A DNA stretch of 64,000 nucleotides from JADFOI01 sp965218935 (GCA_965218935.1 CBDCMH010000002.1:62001-126000); one strand, 5' to 3'; positions 34,168 to 43,219 are shown, numbered from the stretch's first letter. Notes: generated by a model from the letters alone, not told the origin. Made by a program: numbers and translations.

Positions 34168-34449
34168 CTAGTGATAATCTACAATTTCTACATCATAGGC
34201 ATCACCTTTAGACCAAACAAAACAGATTCTCCACTGGTCATTAATACGAATACCATGCTGTCCGCGACGAGTGCCAGAAAGTGCTTCGAGTCGATTCGCA
34301 GGGGGTACCCGCAGGTCATTTAATATCCGTGCATTGTGCAACATCACAAGCTTCCGCCTAGCTCGGGGTTGAATACTGTTCGGAAGTTTCCGTGAAAACC
34401 TTCGTTTGAAGATCAGTTCCGCTTCACGAGATTTGAAACTCCTAATCAC
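34168..34449 (-). CDS. higB: HigB-type toxin, probably leaderless
   Basis: Start chosen at GTG 34449 giving VIRSFKSREAELIFKRRFSRKLPNSIQPRARRKLVMLHNA, the usual HigB N-terminus; a longer open frame reaches 34485 but has no family similarity. RVPPANRLEALSGTRRGQHGIRINDQWRICFVWSKGDAYDVEIVDYH has the conserved LxGxR..R.S.RIN.QWRICF...D..DVEIVDYH. This is an mRNA interferase. The promoter seen places the transcription start almost exactly at the GTG. Confidence 0.93.
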   Translation of the reverse strand: MIRSFKSREAELIFKRRFSRKLPNSIQPRARRKLVMLHNARILNDLRVPPANRLEALSGTRRGQHGIRINDQWRICFVWSKGDAYDVEIVDYH

Positions 34450-34456
34450 AGACTCA

Positions 34457-34485
34457 ATAATAGTATATCGCGCTATTAGTGTCAA
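34457..34485 (-). promoter_or_regulatory. higBA promoter
   Basis: On the minus strand TTGACA (34485-34480), a 17-base spacer and TATTAT (34462-34457) form a near-consensus sigma-70 promoter. Repeated CTAATAG/GCGC elements around it are good candidates for HigA operator sites. The -10 lies only eight bases before the GTG. Confidence 0.7.
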
Positions 34486-34510
34486 GCGCTACTATTAGAC
34501 TAGGGACGTT

Positions 34511-34810
34511 CTAGCTCACCCCCAGGATCGCTCCAAACCAGATCAGCATCACCACATAGATGAGGGCAAGAGCGCCCGTTGCCCCTCCAGCGGCATAGCT
34601 GAATCCTTTGAGAATGGAAAACTTCCGTTTCCAAAAGATCAAAAAGAGAACGAAATACACCACGGACCAGACCATCCAGGGAATGAGCAGAAGCAGGTCC
34701 TTTTCTCCCCCACCAAGATTCAGATAGCCCTCAGCGATGAGATAGCCCAGCGGCACCGTCAGGGCGAGAGGAACGATACTGAGGATCAAGCGAAGAATGG
34801 GCATAGGCAA
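34511..34810 (-). CDS. Hypothetical small membrane protein (99 aa)
   Basis: Three hydrophobic helices (ILRLILSIVPLALTVPLGYLIAEGYLNL, LLLLIPWMVWSVVYFVLFLIFW, GFSYAAGGATGALALIYVVMLIWFGAIL) separated by charged loops. No motif recognised. It stands between the higBA promoter and a repeat copy, so it is probably a single-gene unit. Confidence 0.6.
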   Translation of the reverse strand: MPMPILRLILSIVPLALTVPLGYLIAEGYLNLGGGEKDLLLLIPWMVWSVVYFVLFLIFWKRKFSILKGFSYAAGGATGALALIYVVMLIWFGAILGVS

Positions 34811-34854
34811 TCAGGTCTAGAGTATCAACTCCCAGGTAAACGTGAGAGATGCGC

Positions 34855-34888
34855 CTCCGGAATGTAGGAGGTACCTCAGGTGCCGAAC
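34855..34888. repeat. Interspersed hairpin repeat, copy 3
   Basis: CCGGAATGTAGGAGGTAC...GGTGCCGAAC, one base different from the other copies; located upstream of the small membrane protein gene at 34511 and before the acyltransferase gene. Confidence 0.7.
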
Positions 34889-34989
34889 GGCCCTGAGGCC
34901 ACTCTCCCATTGACCCATTCAGACGTCATCGGTCAGTTGTCAGCCGGTCCCGACTCTTCTATACTCACTCAACACATTGAGGGTCTACC

Positions 34990-36465
34990 GTGACCTCCTT
35001 CAAAACGTGGCTGCGTCTACTCATTAAAGGATTACTCCGTATCGTCCTCCGGCTCTACTACCGCTCCATCCAGGTCCAGGGTGCGGAGGCTATTCCCGCA
35101 GAAGGCGCGGTCCTGCTGGTGGCCAATCACCCCAATTCCCTGCTCGACCCGGCCATCCTGGTTCACTTGATTTCCCGGACCCTCCACTTTGGGGCCAAGC
35201 ACACTCTTTTTTCAGGTCCCTACAAGCCTGTTTTGGAGGCTTTCGGGGCCATTCCCCTGGTGCGCGCCCAGGACGATCCGCGGGGCGGGCGACGCAATCT
35301 GGAGGCCCTGGACCGCTACGCCGAACTCCTTGACGAGAAGCTTGCCACCGCCATTTTTCCCGAGGGTGTCAGTCAGGACGATCCCCAGGTGGTACCCATC
35401 AAGACGGGGGCGGCCCGCATCGCCCTGAAAGCGGAATCGGCTGCCGACTTTAACCTGGGTCTGCTGATTGTCCCGGTAGGACTTCAGTTCGAGCCCCGCC
35501 GGCGATTCCGCGCCGACGCCTTCGTCCGCTTCGGAGAACCGCTCAAGGTCGCGGATCTTGCCCTGCTCCACGCCGAGAATCCGCGCCAGGCCATCCGGGA
35601 ATTAACCGGTAGAATCGACACCGCCCTCAAGAAACTCGCCTTTCATGTGGAAGAACGGGAGAACCTCCCTCTGGTGGAGCGGCTGGCCGACGTCTATTTT
35701 CAGCGCGTACAGCACACCGGACTGGCCGGGGTGGACCGAAAGGGCCTTCGGGGAGAGCTCCTTTACCGGACGGCAGCCTGCCTGAACCATTACCTTCAAG
35801 CTGACCCTGATGCCGTCACCGAGATTGAACGTCAGCTGGAACGCTACGAGAGACTGCGGGAGAAGGCCGGTGTGGACCGCCAGCTCCTGGAAGAAGCCGC
35901 CCGCCTGCTGCCTGGGCCGTTGGCCCCTGCTCAGGTGGTCGCCGAAGTTCTCCTGGGCGCCATACCCGCACTGTTCGGCTTTGTAACCGGAGCGATTCCC
36001 TTCTACCTGACCCGGGGAGTCAGCAATAGGATTCTATCCAGCACCAAACACGCCCCCGCGCTTTCATCCGCCCACATTATGGCGGGGCTTGTTGCATTCC
36101 CCCTGTTTTACGGCCTCGAGATTTGGTTGTTGTCCATCTACGCCTCTGCCCCCGCAACCCTTGCCTTTATCCTTCTGCTGATCCCCACCGGACTCTTTGC
36201 CCGCTTTTATATCGGCCGAGTCTGGAAGTTGTTCTCTCATCTGGGAGGACGTCTGAGTTCATGGATGAAGCTCAGTGCCGTCACCCGGATCACTCAGGCC
36301 CAGAATGATCTGCTCCAGCGCATGGACCAGATGCGCGATCGATACCGGGTGGAAGTACTGGGATGGTCGACTGTTCCTCCTCGTCGCCCTTTCCCCCTGC
36401 GCACCGCCTTCGCTGTGTTGCTGGTTGTGGTCCTGGTTTTACTCGGTTTTTTCGTGGCCGGTTAA
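34990..36465 (+). CDS. PlsC-type 1-acylglycerol-3-phosphate O-acyltransferase domain protein
   Basis: GTG start (VTSFKTWLRLLIKGLLRIVLRLYYRS). The acyltransferase motifs are ANHPNSLLDPAIL (NHx4D), GAIPLVRAQDDPRGGRRN, IFPEGVSQDDPQVVPIKTGAARIAL (FPEG) and LLIVPVGLQFE. A helical region follows, and three membrane segments occupy residues ~310-420 plus one at the end (FAVLLVVVLVLLGFFVAG). At 491 aa it is twice the size of PlsC, like the membrane acyltransferases of unknown acceptor often found in Bacteroidota and Acidobacteriota. It is probably involved in phospholipid synthesis or remodelling. Confidence 0.85.
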   Translation: MTSFKTWLRLLIKGLLRIVLRLYYRSIQVQGAEAIPAEGAVLLVANHPNSLLDPAILVHLISRTLHFGAKHTLFSGPYKPVLEAFGAIPLVRAQDDPRGGRRNLEALDRYAELLDEKLATAIFPEGVSQDDPQVVPIKTGAARIALKAESAADFNLGLLIVPVGLQFEPRRRFRADAFVRFGEPLKVADLALLHAENPRQAIRELTGRIDTALKKLAFHVEERENLPLVERLADVYFQRVQHTGLAGVDRKGLRGELLYRTAACLNHYLQADPDAVTEIERQLERYERLREKAGVDRQLLEEAARLLPGPLAPAQVVAEVLLGAIPALFGFVTGAIPFYLTRGVSNRILSSTKHAPALSSAHIMAGLVAFPLFYGLEIWLLSIYASAPATLAFILLLIPTGLFARFYIGRVWKLFSHLGGRLSSWMKLSAVTRITQAQNDLLQRMDQMRDRYRVEVLGWSTVPPRRPFPLRTAFAVLLVVVLVLLGFFVAG

Positions 36466-36472
36466 GTAAGAA

Positions 36473-37631
36473 CTACTCGACCAGATCCTGTATGAAGCGA
36501 CTGACTTCCTTTTCGTACAAATCGGGATTGACGTTCCACGATCGGATGTGAGTGGCACCCCCAATCGGAACATAACGCAACATACCCGCCCAGCGAGTTG
36601 CCAAGGAATCACTGATCTGGATGGGAACGGTGGTGTCGGCGTCGCCATGGAACAAAAGAAGTGGAATTTTCAACTGATCGACATGACTGAGGTAGTTGAG
36701 GTCTTCCCAGTTGATATCGAACCGAAAACTCGAGATGAACTTGCCTATCGCGGCGAAGGATCGAGGGACTCCCAACTGCATAGCCTGAAAATCAACAGTG
36801 GCACCAAAGTCCAGCATAGGCGAATCCAGGATGATCCCCACGACCTTGTCCGCCAGTTGCGACTGATAGAGAAAGTTCAGGATCATGGCTGCGCCCATGC
36901 TGTAACCCATCAGAATGAACCGCTCCACCCCATTCTCGACGGCAAACTGGACCGCCCTCCAGATCCTGCCATTCAGTTTGACCATATCGGTAGAAGCCGT
37001 CCGGGCTGGCTGGGGCCCCCACATCGTTGCGGTAGCTGATGATCAAGGCGGAAATTCCAGAATCAGCGACGGTAGGCAAAACAGGAAATGCACGCAGAGC
37101 GTCACGGGGAGGCGCATCCCTTCTGCCATGGACTACAATAAACCAGGTGTTACGAGATCTTTCGATGAACCAAGCCGTGAACTGGCCCAGCGGAGACGCA
37201 TAGGAAAATCTCACGGTGTGCAGATCAAAGACCCACTCCGGATCGTCAGGAAAGGCAAAGATATAAAGTCCTACCCTGTCACCGATGCTGGGGATGCCCG
37301 TCACGGGAGCAAACTCACGCACCACCTCTCGATCATTAATGTCGAGAATCCTTCCAACCTGAGCATAGCCCCCGTCCCACCGCAATCCCCAGATCCCATC
37401 CTGTCTCCAGTCATCATTTTGGAGCCCACCGCTCACGCGCAGCGTGATCCGTTGCCCTTCCAGGGCAACGACCTCGAGCTGGGGCCGCAGGCCGAGGCGC
37501 TTGGGTTGCAGGCCTGAATCTCTCACCACATTCGAGAAGTACCATCCCCCTCCCAGAAGGACGGCGATCAAGACAATCAGAAAGGAAAGGAGAACTGCGA
37601 TGTGCTTTGGGTTACTCTTTTGGCTTAGCAT
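36473..37631 (-). CDS. Alpha/beta hydrolase, frame-broken paralogue of the upstream gene
   Basis: Starts MLSQKSNPKHIAVLLSFLIVLIAVLLGGGWYF (signal anchor). Homology with the gene at 37666 runs through GIWGLRWDGGYAQVGRILDINDREVVREFAPV and TWFIVVHGRRDAPPRDALRAFPVLPTVADSG to TEWQDLEG. There the frame changes (~36960) and continues VQFAVENGVERFILMGYSMGAAMILNFLYQS with the nucleophile Ser in GYSMG, an LLLFHGDADTTVP Asp region, and GGATHIRSWNVNPD with the catalytic His. A single base is enough to restore it. Confidence 0.8.
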
Positions 37632-37665
37632 CCTTGAGCAACTCTAGGATTTCGGTGTGACCGTT

Positions 37666-38757
37666 TCAGCCAACCACCCTTTGCACAAACTCCCGCACCG
37701 CGGCCTCATACCGATCCGGATTCATGTTCCAGGAACGAGCGTGAGTCGCCTCCCGAACTCGATGATAGGTGACGATATCCGGCCGAGCCTGGGCCAGTGC
37801 ATCGCTCGTCTCAGCCGGAACCACTTGATCCTCGTCCCCATGGAAAAGGAGAATGGAAACGTCCAGCTCCTGAACGCGATCCAGGTAGTTCAGAGCCTTC
37901 CAATCAACGTCAAAGCGCACCCGGGCCAGGAATTTTCCGATCCCTGACAGGAAAGCGGGCAGCCCCCGCTCGCGAACCCCGAGGTCGACTGCGGAACCCA
38001 GATCGAGCATGGGTGCATCCAGAATGACACCGCCTACCTTGGCAGCAAGTGGAGAGCGATAAAGAAAGTTGGTCACGATCGCTCCACCCATGCTGTAGCC
38101 AACCAGGATTACGCTTTCAGCTCCCTGCTCCTGGGCGTAGGTCACCGCACCCTCCAGATCCTCCCATTCGGTCAGTCCGTACCAGTGAAACCCATCCGGG
38201 CTGGGGAGTTCTCCCACGTCGTTTCGGTAAGTGATCAGTAAAGAAGGAAGACCCAGCTCGGCCACGGTAGGAAGAATGGGATAGGCGATCGGAGTCTTCC
38301 GCGGAGGAAGCTTTCCGTGGACAAAGATCACCCAAGTCTTGCTGGAGCCGTCGATCATAGAAGCGGAAAACTCACCCAGAGGAGAAAAAAAGGAGACTCT
38401 GCGAGCGGTAAGACCAAAGGCCCGATAGGGATCATCGGAAAAGGGCCAGAGTTCGGTTCGCACCCTGTCCCCCGGTTTCAGAGCCCCCATGATGGGAGAA
38501 AACTCCCGCACCACCTGCTGCTCGTCAACGCTGAGAATCTCACCCATCTGGGCATACCCCTCCGGCCAGCACAATCCCCAGATGCCGGGCCTGCCCCATT
38601 CGTCTCGAAGGGGAGGACCCGGGGCGGATGAGTCCCCCTGGGTGTGAGGGGTCACACCCAGAGTGATTCGGTCTTGCCCCAGCTCGCGCACTTCCAGATC
38701 AAGGGTCCGGACACCTTCTCTGGGCCTGAACACTTCGTCTCGAATGAGGTTCCACAT
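37666..38757 (-). CDS. Alpha/beta hydrolase
   Basis: 363 residues. N-terminal ~130 residues form a domain shared with its neighbour (GIWGLCWPEGYAQMGEILSVDEQQVVREFSPIMGALKPGDRVR). The hydrolase core then has TWVIFVHGKLPPRKT (oxyanion region), ILVGYSMGGAIV (nucleophile elbow), ISILLFHGDEDQVVP-like Asp loop and REATHARSWNMNPDRY (His). It is a serine hydrolase of the BAAT/peptidase S9-like group; the substrate is unknown. It follows rtcB by 11 bases, so the genes are probably cotranscribed. Confidence 0.85.
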   Translation of the reverse strand: MWNLIRDEVFRPREGVRTLDLEVRELGQDRITLGVTPHTQGDSSAPGPPLRDEWGRPGIWGLCWPEGYAQMGEILSVDEQQVVREFSPIMGALKPGDRVRTELWPFSDDPYRAFGLTARRVSFFSPLGEFSASMIDGSSKTWVIFVHGKLPPRKTPIAYPILPTVAELGLPSLLITYRNDVGELPSPDGFHWYGLTEWEDLEGAVTYAQEQGAESVILVGYSMGGAIVTNFLYRSPLAAKVGGVILDAPMLDLGSAVDLGVRERGLPAFLSGIGKFLARVRFDVDWKALNYLDRVQELDVSILLFHGDEDQVVPAETSDALAQARPDIVTYHRVREATHARSWNMNPDRYEAAVREFVQRVVG

Positions 38758-38768
38758 GGAGGTTCCGG

Positions 38769-39956
38769 TTAATCCTTAAAGGGATCAAACTCGTCGGCTC
38801 CAGCCATGGCAACACCGATCGGGTGGAGCGTATGCAGCACTTCAATGGTTGGCTCATGGAACTCCAGAACTTCAGGCAGGCGCTTGTAGCAATGAGGGGA
38901 TTCATCGGTCCCCGCACCGCGCAGGACCACCCCCGCCTTGGAGATCCACTTCATCATCATCTCTCGGCTGATGTCCCCTTCAGACATCTTGACGCGTCGC
39001 CCCCTTCTCCAGCGAAACTTGCCGGCAGCCTGTCGTCTCGACATGACTCGCCCCGCTCCGTGAACCGTCGAATAGAGCGCCTTCTTGCTTTCTTCGCTCT
39101 CGACTCCCTGCACGATGACCGATACATCTCCCATGCTTCCTCCAACGAATCCCTTCTGGCCGGGAAATGCAGGAGTCGCCCCTTTGCGCACCACCCAAAG
39201 ATCCTTTTCGTTGTGATTCTCTCTCCAGGCAAAGTTATGATGATTATGAACTTCTTCCAGGATATGGGTTCCCAGGAGGGAAGCCACTTTGGAGCAGACC
39301 CAGTCGCGGCCCGCATAAGCATAGCGCCCGGCAAGCTTCATCCCTGCCAGATATTCCTGGCCTTGATTGCTATCCACGGGTAACAACGCCGGATCAACAT
39401 GCATTCCATCCTGGCCTCCTGCCAAGCGAAGAAAGTGGGTGGCAATCTTATGTCCCACCCCGCGAGATCCGAAGTGAACCCCGCACCACACTCTGTTGGA
39501 TTCATCCACGAACAGATCGACATAATGATTGCCGCTTCCCACAGTCCCCAACTGGCTCCGAGCCAGATCCTTCAGTCGGCCCACTTCCGGGATATCCCAA
39601 GCCGGGTCGTCGTCAAACAATTCGTGCTCGACTTCTATTTTATTCTTCACGCCCACGCCAAAGGAGATCTCTCGCCAGATATCATCCATGAGCTTGTCGA
39701 TATTGGCGCGCACCTCAGCCGCATCGATATCCAGAAGAACCGCTTTGTTCCCACAGGCGATGTCAAACCCAACCCCGGACGGACTCACCTGGTCTTCATA
39801 GGCGACGACTCCACCAATGGGAACGGCATACCCGAGATGATGGTCTGCCATCAACGCGCAATAGTCCGCTGTCTTTTGACAATTGACAATCTGCTTTACC
39901 GCGTTGTCCTGCGGTTTTCCCCAAATGGGAATTCCGTTGAGTTCAGTGAATGGCAT
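38769..39956 (-). CDS. rtcB: RtcB family RNA ligase (short form)
   Basis: Metal and guanylation motifs are present: VAYEDQVSPSGVGFDIACGNKAVLLD (Cys and Asp), GTVGSGNHYVDLFVDE, VHFGSRGVGHKIA, VHNHHNFAWRE and YSTVHGAGRVMSRRQAAGKF, whose His accepts GMP. At 395 aa it is the short RtcB type (E. coli RtcB is 408 aa), with the C-terminus HTLHPIGVAMAGADEFDPFKD. It joins 3'-phosphate or cyclic phosphate RNA ends to 5'-OH ends. No archease gene is nearby; the neighbours are hydrolases. Confidence 0.93.
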   Translation of the reverse strand: MPFTELNGIPIWGKPQDNAVKQIVNCQKTADYCALMADHHLGYAVPIGGVVAYEDQVSPSGVGFDIACGNKAVLLDIDAAEVRANIDKLMDDIWREISFGVGVKNKIEVEHELFDDDPAWDIPEVGRLKDLARSQLGTVGSGNHYVDLFVDESNRVWCGVHFGSRGVGHKIATHFLRLAGGQDGMHVDPALLPVDSNQGQEYLAGMKLAGRYAYAGRDWVCSKVASLLGTHILEEVHNHHNFAWRENHNEKDLWVVRKGATPAFPGQKGFVGGSMGDVSVIVQGVESEESKKALYSTVHGAGRVMSRRQAAGKFRWRRGRRVKMSEGDISREMMMKWISKAGVVLRGAGTDESPHCYKRLPEVLEFHEPTIEVLHTLHPIGVAMAGADEFDPFKD

Positions 39957-39968
39957 GGCCTCTTCCCT

Positions 39969-41150
39969 TCACACCTTCACAATGTGCCTGTAAAAGCTCC
40001 CTTCCTTTCCATCCCATCGCCCAAAGTAGGTCCTACTCGGTCGCCCGATCGAATTCCGCGCTGTACGAGCCCTCATCTTCAACAACCTGTTTCCTTCAAG
40101 CCAACGGCAAACCGACTTGATGATCGTACTGTCCCGACACACCACTCCGTGGGAAGCAGCTCCCTCATAGGCGGCCAAAGTGATCCCTTTGATGGCCGCA
40201 CTCTTGAGATGGACTCTCTCATCCCCCTTCTTGTCCTCACGCTTATCCTTGAAGTCAAACCAGTTCTTGTTTCTGGGGTTTTGGGTGTCCACCCGGATCT
40301 GATAGCGGGTATCGTGACCCACACTGAGGATGACGGCGATCTTGTCAGCATGCCGGCGTAGCGCAGTGTCGGAAAGAACGGGCGCATCACTCTTTCCGCG
40401 CCGATTAGCACCGGATCCTTTTAAGAAGGTTTCAGCGTTGACTAAGAACTCCTGCTTGAACTCCTTACCCTGAGCAACGTTCTGCTGCCAATTCCGAATA
40501 TCGAAAAGATTCAGCTGTTTTCCGTCCTTGACCGCAACTGCCGCTTTCTCAAAGGAGGGGATCATTTGATAAACGGAGGGGAAAGAACGTGCCAGCTTTC
40601 TGAAATCTTCCTCATCGCTGAACCAGCCATTCTTTTCTCCGGCAATGAGCACCTCCGGAATCGCACAAGATCCTCGAAAAGGTGGGGCCACAAAAGCGAT
40701 ACGGCCAATTCCTTTAAATGGATTGGGCTTTCGAAGTCCCAGGGCGCTCCTGAGAACCAGGCCTCCCATACTGTGGGTGACAGAACTCACTGTGGAGTCC
40801 CGGCCGCTGGCTTTCAGTTTCCCTTCCACGTGTTCAATGAAGGTGTGGAGTCGCTTGGCATTCCATTCGATCGGTTTACGCCAGTCATAGGGGAAGGTAT
40901 AGAGCGGAGATTTGATCCACTTTCGGAGGCGCTCGACGATCCGTTCATAGGCGTAATTCATCAGTTCCCATTCCCGGAAGAGATGAGTCTCTCCTACATC
41001 GTAAAGGCCTTCTTTCAACTCGAAGTCAAGAGTATCCTCGAAGATGTTCCCCACCACCATATCTTCAAGGCTCCATCGAACCTTGAAATCTGTGGGATAA
41101 GTGTCGACCAGTTTGGTTCCTTTAATTCCAGGCACGAAAATAATAGCCAT
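39969..41150 (-). CDS. LCAT-like alpha/beta hydrolase (lipase/acyltransferase)
   Basis: Begins MAIIFVPGIKGTKLVDTYPTDFKVRW, the usual opening of lecithin-cholesterol acyltransferase-like hydrolases. YTFPYDWRKPIEWNAKRLHTFIEHVEG (PYDWR motif) and VTHSMGGLVLRSAL (nucleophile Ser) are followed by IAFVAPPFRGS. The Asp/His of the triad lie in the less conserved C-terminal part (e.g. ASHGVV). No signal peptide. First gene of a leftward run with rtcB 12 bases behind. Confidence 0.8.
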   Translation of the reverse strand: MAIIFVPGIKGTKLVDTYPTDFKVRWSLEDMVVGNIFEDTLDFELKEGLYDVGETHLFREWELMNYAYERIVERLRKWIKSPLYTFPYDWRKPIEWNAKRLHTFIEHVEGKLKASGRDSTVSSVTHSMGGLVLRSALGLRKPNPFKGIGRIAFVAPPFRGSCAIPEVLIAGEKNGWFSDEEDFRKLARSFPSVYQMIPSFEKAAVAVKDGKQLNLFDIRNWQQNVAQGKEFKQEFLVNAETFLKGSGANRRGKSDAPVLSDTALRRHADKIAVILSVGHDTRYQIRVDTQNPRNKNWFDFKDKREDKKGDERVHLKSAAIKGITLAAYEGAASHGVVCRDSTIIKSVCRWLEGNRLLKMRARTARNSIGRPSRTYFGRWDGKEGSFYRHIVKV

Positions 41151-41236
41151 AGTGCCTCCCGTGAATGGATCTATAGCAGCAGTTGCTTGAGGGAGTCAAC
41201 AGAACTATCGATGACGATGGAGGCCTGAAAGAGGAG

Positions 41237-41794
41237 TTAATCGAGGAGGCTTTTACAATCGACTCTTTGGCTGGAATGAATCAAATGGAAGGTTTGGCGA
41301 GGGAGCTGATCTTTGATGTCTACATTGTGTCCAGGAACGATGGCAGAGCGCATATCCAGAGTCTTACCTGTTAAAGACACACAGACCCGATCCCCATCGC
41401 TACCCAGGTTGTCCTCATGTTCTTCAATGGTTGCCTTCAACTCAGCCAGTACTCGCCGATCAGCAGGGATCAGGTTCAGGTGCTTCACCTTGGGTTGGGC
41501 AACTGCTGCTCCCGGTGAGCTACAGCGGTAAAAATCGGGATAGCGTCTAGAGACTCTCTTTGCATCAACAATCCCCAAACCCGACAGGACGATTGGGCTA
41601 ATCAAATTCTTGTTCTGAAAATACCCGCCGCCAAAGATCATATAGGTCTTTTGAAAATCCAAGAAAGCCAGGAATTTTGCTTCATAGTCCCCGACATCAA
41701 CCGTCACCACGTCCCCCTCTATGATGATGTTTTCAAGCGAAGAACCTGCACTGACAAGCCCTATGACGACCAAAGCCAAAACAGCTTTCATCAT
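41237..41794 (-). CDS. Hypothetical secreted protein (185 aa)
   Basis: Start ATG at 41794 chosen since MMKAVLALVVIGLVSAGSSLE is a signal peptide; a longer open frame reaches 41977 but is non-coding repeat DNA. The mature part has beta-rich stretches (VTVDVGDYEAKFLAFLDFQKTYMIFGGGYFQNKN) and a Cys pair (residues ~95 and ~150). No family recognised. It lies 87 bases upstream of the lipase gene on the same strand. Confidence 0.6.
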   Translation of the reverse strand: MMKAVLALVVIGLVSAGSSLENIIIEGDVVTVDVGDYEAKFLAFLDFQKTYMIFGGGYFQNKNLISPIVLSGLGIVDAKRVSRRYPDFYRCSSPGAAVAQPKVKHLNLIPADRRVLAELKATIEEHEDNLGSDGDRVCVSLTGKTLDMRSAIVPGHNVDIKDQLPRQTFHLIHSSQRVDCKSLLD

Positions 41795-41841
41795 TTCAGT
41801 GTCGTAAATAGAACTGCAGGACGTCAAATATCGACTTCCGG

Positions 41842-41925
41842 CTCCGGAATGTAGGAGACACCGTAGGGGCGCACTGACGTGCGCCCTCTTTCTCCGGAAT
41901 GTAGGAGGCACCTCAGGTGCCGAAC
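41842..41925. repeat. Interspersed hairpin repeats, copies 4 (variant) and 5
   Basis: 41842-41885 begins CTCCGGAATGTAGGAG but continues with a different hairpin (GGGCGCACTGACGTGCGCCC). 41892-41925 is a normal copy (CCGGAATGTAGGAGGCAC...GGTGCCGAAC). The shared head with different stems suggests that the head is the conserved, perhaps recognised, part. Confidence 0.7.
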
Positions 41926-41950
41926 GACCTCTGAGGATGGGGCACCCATC

Positions 41951-41978
41951 TTGACAGAACGCCGGATTCGTGTACATT
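41951..41978 (+). promoter_or_regulatory. ilvC promoter
   Basis: TTGACA (41951-41956), a 16-base spacer and TACATT (41973-41978) with a TG just before it. It is 60 bases upstream of the ilvC ATG, which has AAAGGAG as its ribosome binding site. Confidence 0.6.
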
Positions 41979-42037
41979 TACAAGGCTTTGGAAGAAAAAC
42001 TGCACAAGCAGTCAACGACTAAACAAAGGAGTTACTC

Positions 42038-43138
42038 ATGGCTGAGATAGATTTTGGTGGAGTTGTCGAGCCGGTGATCACCCGGGAAGAATTTTCCCTG
42101 GAGAAGGCGCGCGATGTCCTGAAGGACGAGACCATTGCCGTTATCGGCTACGGCGTGCAGGGGCCCGCTCAGTCGCTCAACATGCGGGACAACGGTTTCA
42201 ACGTGATTATCGGCCAGGCCAAACAGTTCCAGAAGGACTGGGACCGGGCGGTAGGCGACGGTTGGGAGCCGGGCAAGACGCTGTTTGACATCGAGGAGGC
42301 GGCCCAAAAGGGCACCATCGTGCAGATGCTGATTTCCGACGCGGCCCAAAAAGCCGTTTGGCCGACCATTAAGCAATGCCTGAACGAAGGTGACGCCATC
42401 TATTTCTCTCACGGTTTTTCCATTGTTTACAAGGACCAGACCGGGGTGGTGCCGCCGGATAACGTCGATGTGATCATGGTGGCCCCCAAGGGCTCCGGCA
42501 CCTCGGTACGGCGCAATTTCCTCTCCGGAGCCGGCATCAATTCCAGTTTTGCCGTTGAACAGGATTTCACGGGAAGGGCCGAGGAGCGAACCATCGCTGT
42601 CGGCATCGGGATTGGCTCAGGATATCTATTTCCCACCACTTTCGAGCACGAGGTTCACAGCGACTTAACCGGCGAGCGGGGGGTGCTGATGGGTGCCTTA
42701 GCCGGCATCATGGAGGCCCAATACGAGGTGCTTCGCGAGAAGGGTCACAGCCCCAGTGAAGCCTTTAACGAGACCGTCGAGGAACTTACTGAAAGCCTCA
42801 TCCGACTGGTGGGCGAAAACGGCATGGACTGGATGTACTCCAACTGCTCGGCCACGGCCCAGCGCGGAGCGCTGGACTGGAAGCCCAAGTTCAAGGAAGC
42901 CGTCCTTCCCGTCTTTCACACCCTTTATGAGCGGGTGGCTTCGGGCAAGGAGACGGCCCGGGTGCTGGAGTCCTGCGGCGCTCCCGATTATCAGGAGCAG
43001 CTCAGCAAGGAGCTAGGCGAGATCGGCAATTCCGAGATGTGGCGAGCCGGCAAGGCCACGCGGGACCTGCGTCCCAAAGAGGCCGCCAAGGAGATTTCCG
43101 CCGACACCAAGGGCGTGGGCGGCCGCGGTGCCAATTAA
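42038..43138 (+). CDS. ilvC: Ketol-acid reductoisomerase
   Basis: The NADPH fold has IAVIGYGVQGPAQSLNMRDNGFNVIIGQ; the knotted C-terminal domain contains the metal-binding acidic residues around GERGVLMGALAGIMEAQYEVLREKGHSPSEAFNETVEELTES and MYSNCSATAQRGALDW. At 366 aa it is a class I enzyme with a slightly extended C-terminus. Second step of valine/isoleucine synthesis (Mg-dependent isomerisation and reduction of acetolactate). Directly followed by ilvD (81 bases), as in a branched-chain operon. Confidence 0.95.
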   Translation: MAEIDFGGVVEPVITREEFSLEKARDVLKDETIAVIGYGVQGPAQSLNMRDNGFNVIIGQAKQFQKDWDRAVGDGWEPGKTLFDIEEAAQKGTIVQMLISDAAQKAVWPTIKQCLNEGDAIYFSHGFSIVYKDQTGVVPPDNVDVIMVAPKGSGTSVRRNFLSGAGINSSFAVEQDFTGRAEERTIAVGIGIGSGYLFPTTFEHEVHSDLTGERGVLMGALAGIMEAQYEVLREKGHSPSEAFNETVEELTESLIRLVGENGMDWMYSNCSATAQRGALDWKPKFKEAVLPVFHTLYERVASGKETARVLESCGAPDYQEQLSKELGEIGNSEMWRAGKATRDLRPKEAAKEISADTKGVGGRGAN

Positions 43139-43219
43139 GCGAGCCGTTCTGGCTGCATCTGATAGAATAAAGGAACCTAAAAGAGTAAAAAGGGCTTAAA
43201 ATATCCAGAGAGGGCCATT

